Below, in pieces: positions 45,983-53,596 of a stretch of DNA of 64,000 nt; the stretch's first letter is position 1; each line of letters opens with the position of its first letter. This DNA comes from Nesterenkonia ebinurensis (GTDB taxonomy: Bacteria > Actinomycetota > Actinomycetes > Actinomycetales > Micrococcaceae), in NCBI RefSeq assembly GCF_008711175.1, contig NZ_VWNF01000001.1:78402-142401 (forward strand). The letters are read 5' to 3'. Under the pieces are notes generated by a model, which was not told the origin of the DNA, ran no database searches, and saw only the letters and a program-made list of their open reading frames with translations. A program made the translations under genes and the position numbers.

Positions 45983-46279
45983 CTATTCGGCCTCTTCGAT
46001 GGTGGCCTGCAGTCCGTAGCCGTGCATGGCGGTGACATCACGCTCGGCCTTCTCCCGCGGGCCGGTGGCCACCACTGCCCGGCCCTCGTGGTGGACCTGG
46101 AGCATCAGCTTCTTGGCCTTGGCCTTGGAATGGCCGAAGTAGCTGCGGAACACCCAAGCCACATAGCTCATCAGGTTCACTGGGTCGTTCCACACCACTA
46201 CCTGGTAGGGCTTGGCAGCCACAGTGCCCAGGTGGAGGTCGGTCTCCTCCTGGGTGAGGGTGGATCCTGCGGTGGTCAT
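45983..46279 (-). CDS. clpS: ATP-dependent Clp protease adaptor ClpS
   Basis: 98-residue N-recognin adaptor that hands N-degron substrates to the Clp ATPase. Conserved WNDPVNLMSYVAWVF (about 30-44) and HHEGRAVVATGPREKAE are visible. A minus-strand TAGACT box (46286-46291) stands 6 nt before the ATG, so the mRNA is probably leaderless. Divergent from pncB with 23 bp between starts. Confidence 0.95.
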   Translation of the reverse strand: MTTAGSTLTQEETDLHLGTVAAKPYQVVVWNDPVNLMSYVAWVFRSYFGHSKAKAKKLMLQVHHEGRAVVATGPREKAERDVTAMHGYGLQATIEEAE

Positions 46280-46302
46280 GGGTCAAGTCTAGGATGTGCA
46301 CC
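46280..46302. promoter_or_regulatory. overlapping divergent -10 boxes of clpS and pncB
   Basis: In AGTCTAGGAT (46286-46295) the minus-strand reads TAGACT (46286-46291) and the plus-strand reads TAGGAT (46290-46295), sharing the central TA. Each box lies 6-7 nt before its own ATG (46279 on minus, 46303 on plus). The whole gap is 23 bp, so both -35 regions would lie inside the opposite gene. Confidence 0.6.
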
Positions 46303-47637
46303 ATGGCTGCTTCCACTGCCCTGCCCACTGCCCTGCTGACCGACCATTACGAACTCACCATGGTGCAAGCTGCTCTGCGCTCCGGGGCCGCGCACCGGCG
46401 GTGCACTTTTGAGGTCTTCGCCCGCAGGCTCCCGGCTGGACGCCGCTACGGGGTGGTGGCCGGCACCGGGCGGGTGCTCGAAGGGCTGGAGCAGTTCCGG
46501 TTCGGGCAGGCTGAGCTGGATTTCCTGGAGTCCCGGGGAATCGTCGACGACGCCGCCCTGGACTTCCTTGCCGGCTACCGGTTCTCCGGGGACATCGCCG
46601 GGTATGCCGAAGGTGAGGTGTACCTGCCGGGTTCCCCGGTGCTGCAGGTGACTGCTTCCTTCGCCGAGGCCTGCCTGCTGGAGACCTTTGTGCTCTCAGT
46701 GCTCAACCACGACTCCGCTGTGGCCTCGGCCGGCTCCCGGATGGTGATGGCCGCCGGTGGGCCCCCTGCTCTGGGCGGCCGGCCCTGCGTGGAGATGGGG
46801 TCCCGGCGCACCCAGGAGCGTTCTGCTACTGCAGCGGCGCGGGCGGCCGCAGTGGTGGGCTTCGCGGCCACCTCCAATCTGGAGGCCGGGCGCAGTTGGG
46901 GCATCCCCACCTTGGGCACCGCGGCCCATGCCTTCACACTGCTGCACGATTCTGAGGAGGAGGCCTTCGCCGCCCAGGTCGAGGCACTCGGACCGGGCAC
47001 CACTCTGCTGGTGGACACCTATGATGTCGAAGCCGCGGTGCGTAAGGCGGTACAGATCGCCGGGCGTGAGCTGGGCGCGGTGCGACTGGACTCCGGGGAC
47101 CTGGTGGAGCAGGCCTTCTGGGTGCGGAAACTGCTGGACTCCCTGGGCAACCGGGAGACTAAGATCATTGTCTCCTCTGATCTGGACGAGCACGCTATCG
47201 CCGGCCTGGCAGCAGCCCCTGTGAACTCCTACGGGGTGGGTACTCGACTGGTCACCGGCTCCGGAGCGCCCACCGCATCGATGGTCTACAAACTGGTGCA
47301 ACGCGAAGATGACACAGGTGCACAGGTCTCCGTGGAAAAGGTCTCCCCGGGCAAGGCCAGCGCCGGGGGCGCCAAGCAGGCGCTGCGCAGCCTGGACGAT
47401 CACGGGAATGCCGAGGCTGAGATCATCGCGGCATCGGCTCCCGTGGCGGATGCCGGCTATATGGGGCGAACGCTGCTGGTGCCGCTGGTGGTCGGCGGGG
47501 AAGTCAAGCCCGGGTTCACCGGGGCCGATGGTGTGCAGCGTGCTGCACAGCGCCACCGGGACTCAGTGGCGGAACTGCCCGTGGACGCCCACCGCCTCTC
47601 CGACGGCGATCCGGTCATCCCGACCCTCTTTGTCTGA
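46303..47637 (+). CDS. pncB: nicotinate phosphoribosyltransferase
   Basis: 444-residue enzyme making nicotinate mononucleotide from nicotinate and PRPP (Preiss-Handler salvage). Seen are the N-terminal LLTDHYELTMVQAAL, EMGSRRTQE, and the phosphoribosyl-site region VRLDSGDLVEQAFWVRKLLD plus SSDLDEHAI. Product supplies NAD with PncA encoded just downstream. ATG 46303 is preferred because the -10 TAGGAT (46290-46295) would start transcription there; ATG 46294 overlaps the -10 box. Confidence 0.93.
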   Translation: MAASTALPTALLTDHYELTMVQAALRSGAAHRRCTFEVFARRLPAGRRYGVVAGTGRVLEGLEQFRFGQAELDFLESRGIVDDAALDFLAGYRFSGDIAGYAEGEVYLPGSPVLQVTASFAEACLLETFVLSVLNHDSAVASAGSRMVMAAGGPPALGGRPCVEMGSRRTQERSATAAARAAAVVGFAATSNLEAGRSWGIPTLGTAAHAFTLLHDSEEEAFAAQVEALGPGTTLLVDTYDVEAAVRKAVQIAGRELGAVRLDSGDLVEQAFWVRKLLDSLGNRETKIIVSSDLDEHAIAGLAAAPVNSYGVGTRLVTGSGAPTASMVYKLVQREDDTGAQVSVEKVSPGKASAGGAKQALRSLDDHGNAEAEIIAASAPVADAGYMGRTLLVPLVVGGEVKPGFTGADGVQRAAQRHRDSVAELPVDAHRLSDGDPVIPTLFV

Positions 47638-47843
47638 GCTGGTCCCGGCGGCGGGTCTCCCTGAGGTGGCCCGCACCGCCAGTGGGCTGCACGGGTCCCC
47701 TGCCTCGGAGATTATGGCCCCCGCTCGCCTTTGGGCCACCCTGGCGCTGGCCTTCGGGTCTGAAATCGCCGCTTCGCGATGCTCACGGCCTCTGCAGCCG
47801 GTAGGCTGGTGGGCAGCAGCACACCGAGAGTGAGGAGTGGATT

Positions 47844-48488
47844 ATGGCTCAGGCGCTGATCATCGTGGATGTGCAGAACGACTTCTGTGAGGGCGGTGCG
47901 CTCGCTGTGGAGGGCGGAGCCCAGGTCGCCGCTGACCTCAGTGAGTTCCTGGAGGAGAACCACGCCGAGTACGACGCGGTGGTGACCACCCAGGACTGGC
48001 ATATCGACCCGGGTGCTCACTTCGCCGAGAAGCCTGATTTCGTACGCTCCTGGCCGGTGCACTGTGTGGCCGGCACTGAGGGCGCTGACCTCCATGAGGA
48101 CCTGGACACCGACTACATCGAAGCCCGGTTCCTCAAGGGTCTCTACGATGACGGCTACTCCGGCTTCGAGGGCCGGCTCGGGGATCCGGAGCGGGTGGGC
48201 ATCCTTGAGGGTGAGAAGGGCATCAAGGTGCAGCCCGAGGACGTCATCCCCTCTGAGGCCCCGGATCTGGACAGCTGGCTGCAGCAGCAGGGCATCGAGT
48301 CGGTGACCGTAGTGGGAATCGCCACTGATCACTGCGTACGAGCCACTGCCCTTGACGCTGCGGAGAATGACTACGCGGTCACTGTGATCACTGACCTGAC
48401 CGTGGGCGTCAGCGAGGATAAGATCGCTGAGACCTATGAGGAGTTCAGGGAGGCAGGCATCACAGTGACCTCCCTCCAGGACCTCTGA
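47844..48488 (+). CDS. pncA: nicotinamidase
   Basis: 214-residue hydrolase turning nicotinamide into nicotinate, the substrate of PncB. Catalytic triad Asp9, Lys98, Cys164 (TDHCVRATA) and metal ligands in QDWHIDPGAHF (Asp51, His53) are intact. GTGAGGAGTGG precedes the ATG. The 206-bp gap after pncB has a TAGGCT box near 47802 that could be a separate promoter. Confidence 0.94.
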   Translation: MAQALIIVDVQNDFCEGGALAVEGGAQVAADLSEFLEENHAEYDAVVTTQDWHIDPGAHFAEKPDFVRSWPVHCVAGTEGADLHEDLDTDYIEARFLKGLYDDGYSGFEGRLGDPERVGILEGEKGIKVQPEDVIPSEAPDLDSWLQQQGIESVTVVGIATDHCVRATALDAAENDYAVTVITDLTVGVSEDKIAETYEEFREAGITVTSLQDL

Positions 48489-48492
48489 AGCC

Positions 48493-48855
48493 CTAGGAGC
48501 GGCCCGCAGCCTGCTTCAGGTAGGAGACTGTCTGCTCCCGGGTGAAGCCATGGGAAGCCATGGCCTGCAGATAGTCCCGGGTGAGTTCGGCGGCGTCGTC
48601 CGTTCCCTGTCGGGTGGGAGGGCCCAGGACTACGGTGCCGCGGCGTCCCTGCCCCTTCACATATCCGGCGTGTTCCAGCTCACGGTAGGTGCGGGCCACG
48701 GTGTTCGGCGCCACCCTGAGGTCCCCGGCGAGCCTGCGCACTGGCAGCAGCGTAGTACCGGGCTTCAGCGCCCCGCTGCGGATCTGCTCCACCAGCTGGT
48801 CCCGCAGCTGCTCATAAGGGGCTGCGGGTGCGGCGGGGTCCACCCGGAGGATCAT
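48493..48855 (-). CDS. GntR-family regulator, YtrA-type
   Basis: 120-residue repressor with a GntR winged helix (YEQLRDQLVEQIRSGALKPGTTLLPVRRLAGDLRVAPNTVARTYREL as about 14-58) and a short helical tail typical of the YtrA group, which binds no small-molecule domain. It overlaps the upstream membrane protein gene by 4 bp and probably represses its own operon through the palindrome at 49841-49858. Confidence 0.88.
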   Translation of the reverse strand: MILRVDPAAPAAPYEQLRDQLVEQIRSGALKPGTTLLPVRRLAGDLRVAPNTVARTYRELEHAGYVKGQGRRGTVVLGPPTRQGTDDAAELTRDYLQAMASHGFTREQTVSYLKQAAGRS

Positions 48856-49811
48856 GGCTGCTCCTGCGCCGGCACGGTCCCGAAGCCATGACCGGCCCAG
48901 AGCCGGCGCAGCACATGCTGGCGGGGCTTCCGCAGAGCTGCGCTGATCGCCGGAACCAGTACCACAGCCGTCACCGCGCCAAATACCAGCAGCATGGTGA
49001 ATCCGGTGGCCAGGGTCTCCCCCATGGCCCCCTCACGCACCTCCGAGTTGGTGGTCACCAGCCCCACTGCTGCCAGGGCAGAGAGGCCGGTCAGCAGCAC
49101 CAGGAACATCGGCAGCCCCTGAAAATTGCGGATAGCCTCCGAGCGGCAGTGGTCGTCCCAGGCCAACTCCAGCTCGGAGCCTGCGTGCTGGGGCTGATTG
49201 AGCACATGTCTGGCCACAAGTTCGAATCCCGCCCAGGCTGCGAGCGTCAGGCCGGCAGTGACCCAGAGGATCCACATCCAACTGACCCAGTCCAGAGTTT
49301 CCGGGAGCTCAAGCGGCGCCACCTGCAGGATGACCACCGCTGCACCGGCCAGTACCAGCGCCGCCGCCGGCGCCAGCCGCACGGTGATCAGTTCTCCGCG
49401 CGGCACATAGTCTGCGAGGCTCACCGCTTCGGCCCGAGCATAGCGTGGGGCATCCGGAGACAGCTGGTGCTTGCCGTTGATCACCGCCAGCACGCCGCCG
49501 AGCATAGTGCCGAGGATCAGCGTGCTGAGAACCAGCATTCCCAGGTCATTCTGGCGTCCCACCACCAGCAGGAACACCGCCCCTGCTGTCCAGCCGGCCA
49601 GTCCGCCGACTCTGGCCCAGCGCTCATGGTTGGTGATCCGATCAATCACCGGCTGCTGGAGGTCCTCAGGCATCGGCAGTCCTGCCTGACGCTCGAACCA
49701 TGGCCGCCACTTGGGGCTGCTGCGCTTCGGCGGCGTCGATGCCCAGGAGCGGTAGGAGGTGTAGGCGGGCAGCAGCACCAGCGCAATGGCACTCCACAAG
49801 AGCAGACTCAT
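48852..49811 (-). CDS. membrane protein of GntR-linked operon (DUF1648/SdpI-like)
   Basis: 319-residue integral membrane protein with about seven hydrophobic segments (about 2-20, 68-86, 92-112, 144-164, 172-192, 236-258, 272-296). The pattern of YtrA-type repressor plus multi-span membrane protein resembles DUF1648-type and other stress-induced membrane operons, but I do not recognise a named family firmly. ATG 49811 is chosen for GAAAGGAACGG upstream; an in-frame ATG at 49841 lies inside the operator. It is the first gene, with the regulator second. Confidence 0.7.
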   Translation of the reverse strand: MSLLLWSAIALVLLPAYTSYRSWASTPPKRSSPKWRPWFERQAGLPMPEDLQQPVIDRITNHERWARVGGLAGWTAGAVFLLVVGRQNDLGMLVLSTLILGTMLGGVLAVINGKHQLSPDAPRYARAEAVSLADYVPRGELITVRLAPAAALVLAGAAVVILQVAPLELPETLDWVSWMWILWVTAGLTLAAWAGFELVARHVLNQPQHAGSELELAWDDHCRSEAIRNFQGLPMFLVLLTGLSALAAVGLVTTNSEVREGAMGETLATGFTMLLVFGAVTAVVLVPAISAALRKPRQHVLRRLWAGHGFGTVPAQEQP

Positions 49812-49824
49812 AACCGTTCCTTTC

Positions 49825-49868
49825 GTATTGACACAATCCATTATGTATCAATACATAAGTGCCTGCAA
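49825..49868 (-). promoter_or_regulatory. promoter with operator palindromes for the GntR operon
   Basis: Minus strand: -35 TTGCAG (49863-49868), 17-bp spacer, -10 CATAAT (49840-49845). The palindrome TTATGTAT-CA-ATACATAA (49841-49858) covers spacer and -10; a second, imperfect pair GTATTGACACA (49825-49835) and TGTATCAATAC (49844-49854) covers the start site. Placement suits repression by the GntR protein. Confidence 0.65.
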
Positions 49869-50131
49869 GGGGCATTCCTTCACCTGCTGTCCGACCCAGT
49901 AGACCCAGTAGCTGACGACCATCCCCAGAAGCCCGCTTCGTGGCGGGAAAACCAAGGAGGAGGACACCGCCTCCCCGGCAGGTCACCACTAGCTATTTCC
50001 CGCTGGACGACCTCATAGAGCGTTGAGCGGGAAACCGGCGGATATGCTCGAGCCCATCATCACTCTTGGTCACTCCCCATTTCCCCTCATCCTACGGTGC
50101 GGTGAGGCGCCGGGCCTCCCCACCATGAATC
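49869..50131. other. intergenic stretch with three GCGGGAAA arms
   Basis: No gene is supported. GCGGGAAA at 49943-49950 and 50028-50035 flank its complement TTTCCCGC at 49996-50003, so two alternative hairpins can form (the second has 9-bp arms). It follows the 3' end of the deaminase-ASCH gene and may end that transcript. Confidence 0.35.
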
Positions 50132-50806
50132 TCAGGAAGAGACGCTGAAGGTCACCACGTCAACGTCGGCGTCCTCGGGCATATGGGGATAGTGCTGCCT
50201 GAGCCCCTGCTGAAGGCCAGCAGTGAGAGCCGAGAAGCCTTGCTGTTCAACGCTGAGCACCTCCCCGGTCAGCGTGCGGTTCTCCTCGTCGTCCTCGAAG
50301 TAGAAGATCACCGGGCCCGGGGCGAGCGGATCGTCATAGCGGATAGTGCTGGTCTTCTCCCCTGCTGCCACGGCGGCGTAGTAGCGCTTGTTGAAGCGCA
50401 CCACCTGCTGGGTGCTCGAGTCCGGCCACACGTAGGTGTCAGGCAGCAGTTTTCTGATGGGCCTCATCTGCGGGCCGGCTGCGGTGGGCACCGCCACCAT
50501 CACATTCGAATGGATGTCCAGCAGCACCTGCCTGCACCGGCCGCAGGGTGGAATAAGCCCGCGCCCCTCATCCCCGGCTGCGGCAATCGTGACCAGCGGG
50601 CCGGCTCCGGCCGCGGCCGCGACACCCAGTACCACCAGCTCAGCACAGGGGCCGCCGGTGAAGTGATAGACATTGACGCCGGTATGAATACGCCCGGAGG
50701 TGTCCATGGCAGCACTGGCCACCGTGTGGTTCTCATCATCGCCCAGGGTGCGGGCCAGCGTCTCAGCTGTCTCGATGACCCGCCTCTCGGACGCATTCGG
50801 CTCCAC
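50132..50806 (-). CDS. cytidine deaminase-ASCH domain fusion
   Basis: 224 residues in two domains. Residues about 1-125 are a small zinc cytidine deaminase: Cys54-Ala55-Glu56 in GGPCAELVV and Cys88/Cys91 in [12 protein letters not shown] supply zinc ligands and catalytic Glu. Residues about 134-224 are an ASCH domain with [22 protein letters not shown]: Lys151, Thr154 and a Glu in GEVLSV match the Lys/Thr/Glu set of E. coli YqfB, an N4-acetylcytidine amidohydrolase. Inference: the fusion removes the acetyl group and then deaminates, turning N4-acetylcytidine into uridine. Confidence 0.8.
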   Translation of the reverse strand: MEPNASERRVIETAETLARTLGDDENHTVASAAMDTSGRIHTGVNVYHFTGGPCAELVVLGVAAAAGAGPLVTIAAAGDEGRGLIPPCGRCRQVLLDIHSNVMVAVPTAAGPQMRPIRKLLPDTYVWPDSSTQQVVRFNKRYYAAVAAGEKTSTIRYDDPLAPGPVIFYFEDDEENRTLTGEVLSVEQQGFSALTAGLQQGLRQHYPHMPEDADVDVVTFSVSS

Positions 50807-50827
50807 CCGGGCAGAGTATCAAACTGC

Positions 50828-51880
50828 TCAGGCGGCGGCCCGGAATTGCTGCAGAGCCCGGTGCGGGACTCCGGCCAGCAGCAGTTTGCGGCCCAGCTCA
50901 TCGGGGTGGTTGAGGTCATCCCAGGTCAGCCTGACCACGCGGTAATCCAGCAGCCGGAGTGCGTCCTCACGGAGCTTCTCCTGCTGTATCACCTCTTCTG
51001 GGGCCTGCGTGGTGAACCCTCGGGTGTACTTGACCATGCCGTCGAACTCGCAGACCACATCCTCCCACCAGAAGTCCACACGAACCCGTCCCACCCGCGG
51101 CAGATCCAGATCCTTCTGCAGCTCGGGCGGGGCAAACCCCAGGTCATCGATAAGCACCCGGCACCGCGACTCGCCCGGGCTCTCTGATCGAGGATCGGCG
51201 AAAGCCCGCAGCCTCTTCCAGCTCTCCGCATCCTGCTTCTTCAGCACATATTCCACAGCGTCCAAGTCGGTATCCTGCACAGACTGGCCATATCCGTATC
51301 TGCCAGCCAGCACGGCGTCGAGCACCATGATCGCTTCCTGCCGGGGTAGGCCGGGCAAGGTATCTACCAGCACATACGGCAGCGGCTCCACCTTCACTTT
51401 CACCGGGCTGCCATCCTCAAACACCACTCCGGGCACGTTGACCTTCATTGCCTGGATTCCAAGCTCCCCAGACTCGAGTCCCTGCTGCGCCTCCGCCCGG
51501 CTCATACCCGCTGGCTTCAGAGGGGCCAGCCCCTGGACGGGGAAGTACGGGGTCCGGCGCCGACCTCGGTCCTTGGTGCGCCTAGACCTCAGATGCACTT
51601 CTCTCGGCCAGGTCATCAGTGGAGCGGTGTACATGGACAGTGCGGTCACACCACAGAGAACCGCCGATGGCCGGGTCAGGGCCATTGCGGCACCAAACGC
51701 CCGGTGCCGTTCGCTCAAGCGCGCTGACTCCCACTCTTTAGTGCTCACAAAGATTCCCGGTCGCAGTCGTCTCAGCTCACCACATTGGACTCGCCGGTTA
51801 AGCGTGGCCTTGGAGTGGCCCTTACTTCGGCCGGCGCGCATAAGGGTGAGTTTTGCGTTGTTAGTTGTTGTTTGGTTCAT
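50828..51880 (-). CDS. AbiEi-like protein with endonuclease-type C-terminal domain
   Basis: 350 residues. The N-terminal part has a winged-helix-like GHSKATLNRRVQCGELRRLRPGIFV (about 20-45) seen in AbiEi-type antitoxin-like proteins; the middle resembles the SAVLCGVTALSMY segment of that group; the C-terminal part has a PD-(D/E)XK/DUF559-like core VRVDFWWEDVVCEFDGMVKY and a late DYRVVRLTWDDL. Such single genes are common in actinobacteria and most have no AbiEii toxin partner; none is seen here. Function unknown. Confidence 0.7.
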   Translation of the reverse strand: MNQTTTNNAKLTLMRAGRSKGHSKATLNRRVQCGELRRLRPGIFVSTKEWESARLSERHRAFGAAMALTRPSAVLCGVTALSMYTAPLMTWPREVHLRSRRTKDRGRRRTPYFPVQGLAPLKPAGMSRAEAQQGLESGELGIQAMKVNVPGVVFEDGSPVKVKVEPLPYVLVDTLPGLPRQEAIMVLDAVLAGRYGYGQSVQDTDLDAVEYVLKKQDAESWKRLRAFADPRSESPGESRCRVLIDDLGFAPPELQKDLDLPRVGRVRVDFWWEDVVCEFDGMVKYTRGFTTQAPEEVIQQEKLREDALRLLDYRVVRLTWDDLNHPDELGRKLLLAGVPHRALQQFRAAA

Positions 51881-51950
51881 AAAGATAAGTCTGGGTGCTC
51901 TCAGAGCTTCACGCCATCACACCGACTGAGACCTGTGGATAACTCATTAT

Positions 51951-52091
51951 TGAGACGTTAAGGGAGCTGTGAGCCGACAAAGGCTAAAGTGGCTCCCCGA
52001 ACGTCTCATCCCATCCCCAATTGAGACGAAACTCGAGACATAGAGGGAGCAAACTCGCCGGGTGCGCCTTCCTGGCTCCCTCTGTGTCTCA
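51951..52091. repeat. palindromic repeat locus B (four TGAGAC-N5-GGGAGC copies)
   Basis: Copies: forward 51951-51967, reverse 51992-52008, forward 52034-52050, reverse 52075-52091. They form two successive hairpins of 17-bp arms; within each pair the N5 bases are alike (GTTAA with GTTCG, ATAGA with ACAGA). Related to locus A. It lies in the 949-bp gap 51881-52829, in which I find no supported gene; the part 52092-52320 shows nothing clear. Confidence 0.8.
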
Positions 52092-52320
52092 TTCTGGCGG
52101 CCGGACTTCCTCGTTCCCCTCGCCACCCTGCTCCTGCTCCACGTCCCCCAAGCCATCTATCACGGCTCCTCCTGCGACATAGATCCGGACCACTCCGGGG
52201 TAAGGGGCCCCAGCCAATGTTGAATCGAGGCCAGCCAGGCTGTCTACCTTCTGGCAGCTGCCCTGCTGACAGCGCGGCGGCAAGAGGTGGGAGTGAGCCG
52301 GGGCTGACCCACCGTCGGGT

Positions 52321-52806
52321 CGGCAGCCCAAGGCCTTCCCTGCCCCAGCCCTGCAGCCCTGCGCCGCGCCAAACTCGGCGTCCAGCGCGAAAGACCAGTG
52401 TCACCTCTCCCCCAGTCCTGGGTCCCTGTGTAAAAGCCACACCCAACACACTTGGACGTCGCCAACACCCTCCCCAGCCCTGAGCTCTCTACAGAGCGAG
52501 TGAGTGCTCTCGGAGCTGTCCTGTCGTGTCGGCAGCCCAAGGTCTTCCCTGCCCCAGCCCTGCAGCCCTGCGCCGCGCCAAACTCGGCGTCCAGCGCGAA
52601 AGACCTAGTGTCACCTCGCCCCCAGTCCTGGGTCCCTGTGTAAATGCCACACCCAACGCACTTGGACGTGGCCGACTCCCCTCCCCAGCCCTGAGCTTTC
52701 TGCAGAGCGACTGAGCGCTCCAGGAGTTGTCCCGCCTTACCCCCAGCCCCAGCCCAAGGCCTTCCCTGCCCCAGCCCTGCAGCCCTGTGCCGCGCCACAC
52801 CCAACC
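52321..52806. repeat. tandem array of about 210-bp non-coding units
   Basis: Unit 1 spans 52321-52529 and unit 2 52530-52746; a third, truncated unit is 52747-52806. The first 140 bases of units 1 and 2 are nearly identical (for example CGGCAGCCCAAGG at 52321 and 52530); the rest is more diverged. Unit 3 keeps the first 50 bases, then jumps to CACCCAACCC. The period is not a multiple of three, so no one frame is preserved. All open frames here are C-rich or G-rich shadows without family character. Low-complexity runs CCCCAGCCCTGCAGCCCTG recur. Confidence 0.85.
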
Positions 52807-52829
52807 CAAGACCCGATGGAGCTATCAGC

Positions 52830-53411
52830 TTAGAACGGGCGGGGACGGCGAGCGAAGTACTCCTCGGCCATGATGCCCATGGAGACGTCGTCGTACCACT
52901 TCCCGGCGTGCATGACACTGCCCCTGCGGCGGCCCTCCACCTGGAACCCGACCTTCTCATAGGTGTGGATCCCTCGGTCGGAGAACCCAAAGACGATCAG
53001 CTCCACCTTCCGGCAGGCGTACTCGGTGAAGGCCAGGCGCAGCGCGACCTCCAGGATATCGGTGCCATAGCCCCGATCCTGGAACTCAGGCCCCACCACC
53101 ATCCCGAGCTTGCCGATCATCGCCGGCGCCTTGATCGAATGCACTGAGACCTGGCCCACCAACTGGCCGTCAGCCTCAGCGGCATAGCCGAAGCCCGAGT
53201 CGTCCTTATTCGCAGCCCACTGCCGGAACATCTCAGCATTCTCTTCACGGCGACGCCGCACGATGTTGCCTTCGTTGAACAGGGTGATGTCCGGGTGATC
53301 CCACCAATCGCAGAGCATCTCGATGTCGGCATCCTCGACAGGGCGCAGCGTGAGCTTCTCCCCACGGAACAGTCCGGCTGCCCACTCCCGCAGCCTCTGA
53401 TAGTCACTCAT
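52830..53411 (-). CDS. GNAT family N-acetyltransferase
   Basis: 193-residue RimJ/RimL-type acetyltransferase. Acetyl-CoA motif is VVGPEFQDRGYGTDILEVALRLAF (about 108-131) and the C-terminal KVELIVFGFSDRGIHTYEKVGFQVEGRRRG is characteristic. The acceptor is unknown. The gene ends directly beside the tandem repeat array. Confidence 0.88.
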   Translation of the reverse strand: MSDYQRLREWAAGLFRGEKLTLRPVEDADIEMLCDWWDHPDITLFNEGNIVRRRREENAEMFRQWAANKDDSGFGYAAEADGQLVGQVSVHSIKAPAMIGKLGMVVGPEFQDRGYGTDILEVALRLAFTEYACRKVELIVFGFSDRGIHTYEKVGFQVEGRRRGSVMHAGKWYDDVSMGIMAEEYFARRPRPF

Positions 53412-53477
53412 GTCTTCAACTCTATCCAGAAGCCGGAACGATCAGGCTCTTGGAAACCCAGGCCGGTTGAGCCGAAT

Positions 53478-53500
53478 GAAGAGTGCTGCACGCACTCTTC
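53478..53500. terminator. 9-bp hairpin between helicase and GNAT genes
   Basis: GAAGAGTGC (53478-53486), 5-nt loop, GCACTCTTC (53492-53500), perfect arms. It lies about 100 nt after the helicase stop on the minus strand. No U-tract. Possibly the helicase terminator. Confidence 0.35.
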
Positions 53501-53590
53501 CGAGACCGATTGAACCGAGCAGAACTTAGGGGCTGGCGCCTGAAGCTCCCGAAGCGATGAATGGTTGCCCGCCGCGCAGGCGATTCAAGG
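53501..53590 (+). repeat. interspersed element, copy D (intergenic, frame-broken)
   Basis: GACCGATTGAACCGAG (53504-53519) matches the start of copy C, GCTGGCGCC (53532-53540) matches copy B, and CTCCCGAAGCGATGAA matches the shared core with a one-base shift. In the coding frame of the other copies it meets a stop. It lies between two genes and is not translated. Confidence 0.65.
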
Positions 53591-53596
53591 CGCGGT

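Noticed and set aside
47690..47800. A fifth copy of the 93-bp interspersed element
   Set aside because: GGTCTGAAATCGCC has slight likeness to the core but no collinear match on either side.
52244..52990. Long minus-strand frames through the tandem array (for example a 248-residue reading with repeated CVGCG-type segments)
   Set aside because: The repeat period is not a multiple of three, the frame changes from unit to unit, composition is low-complexity, and the frame runs into the GNAT gene on the same strand in another frame. No family character.
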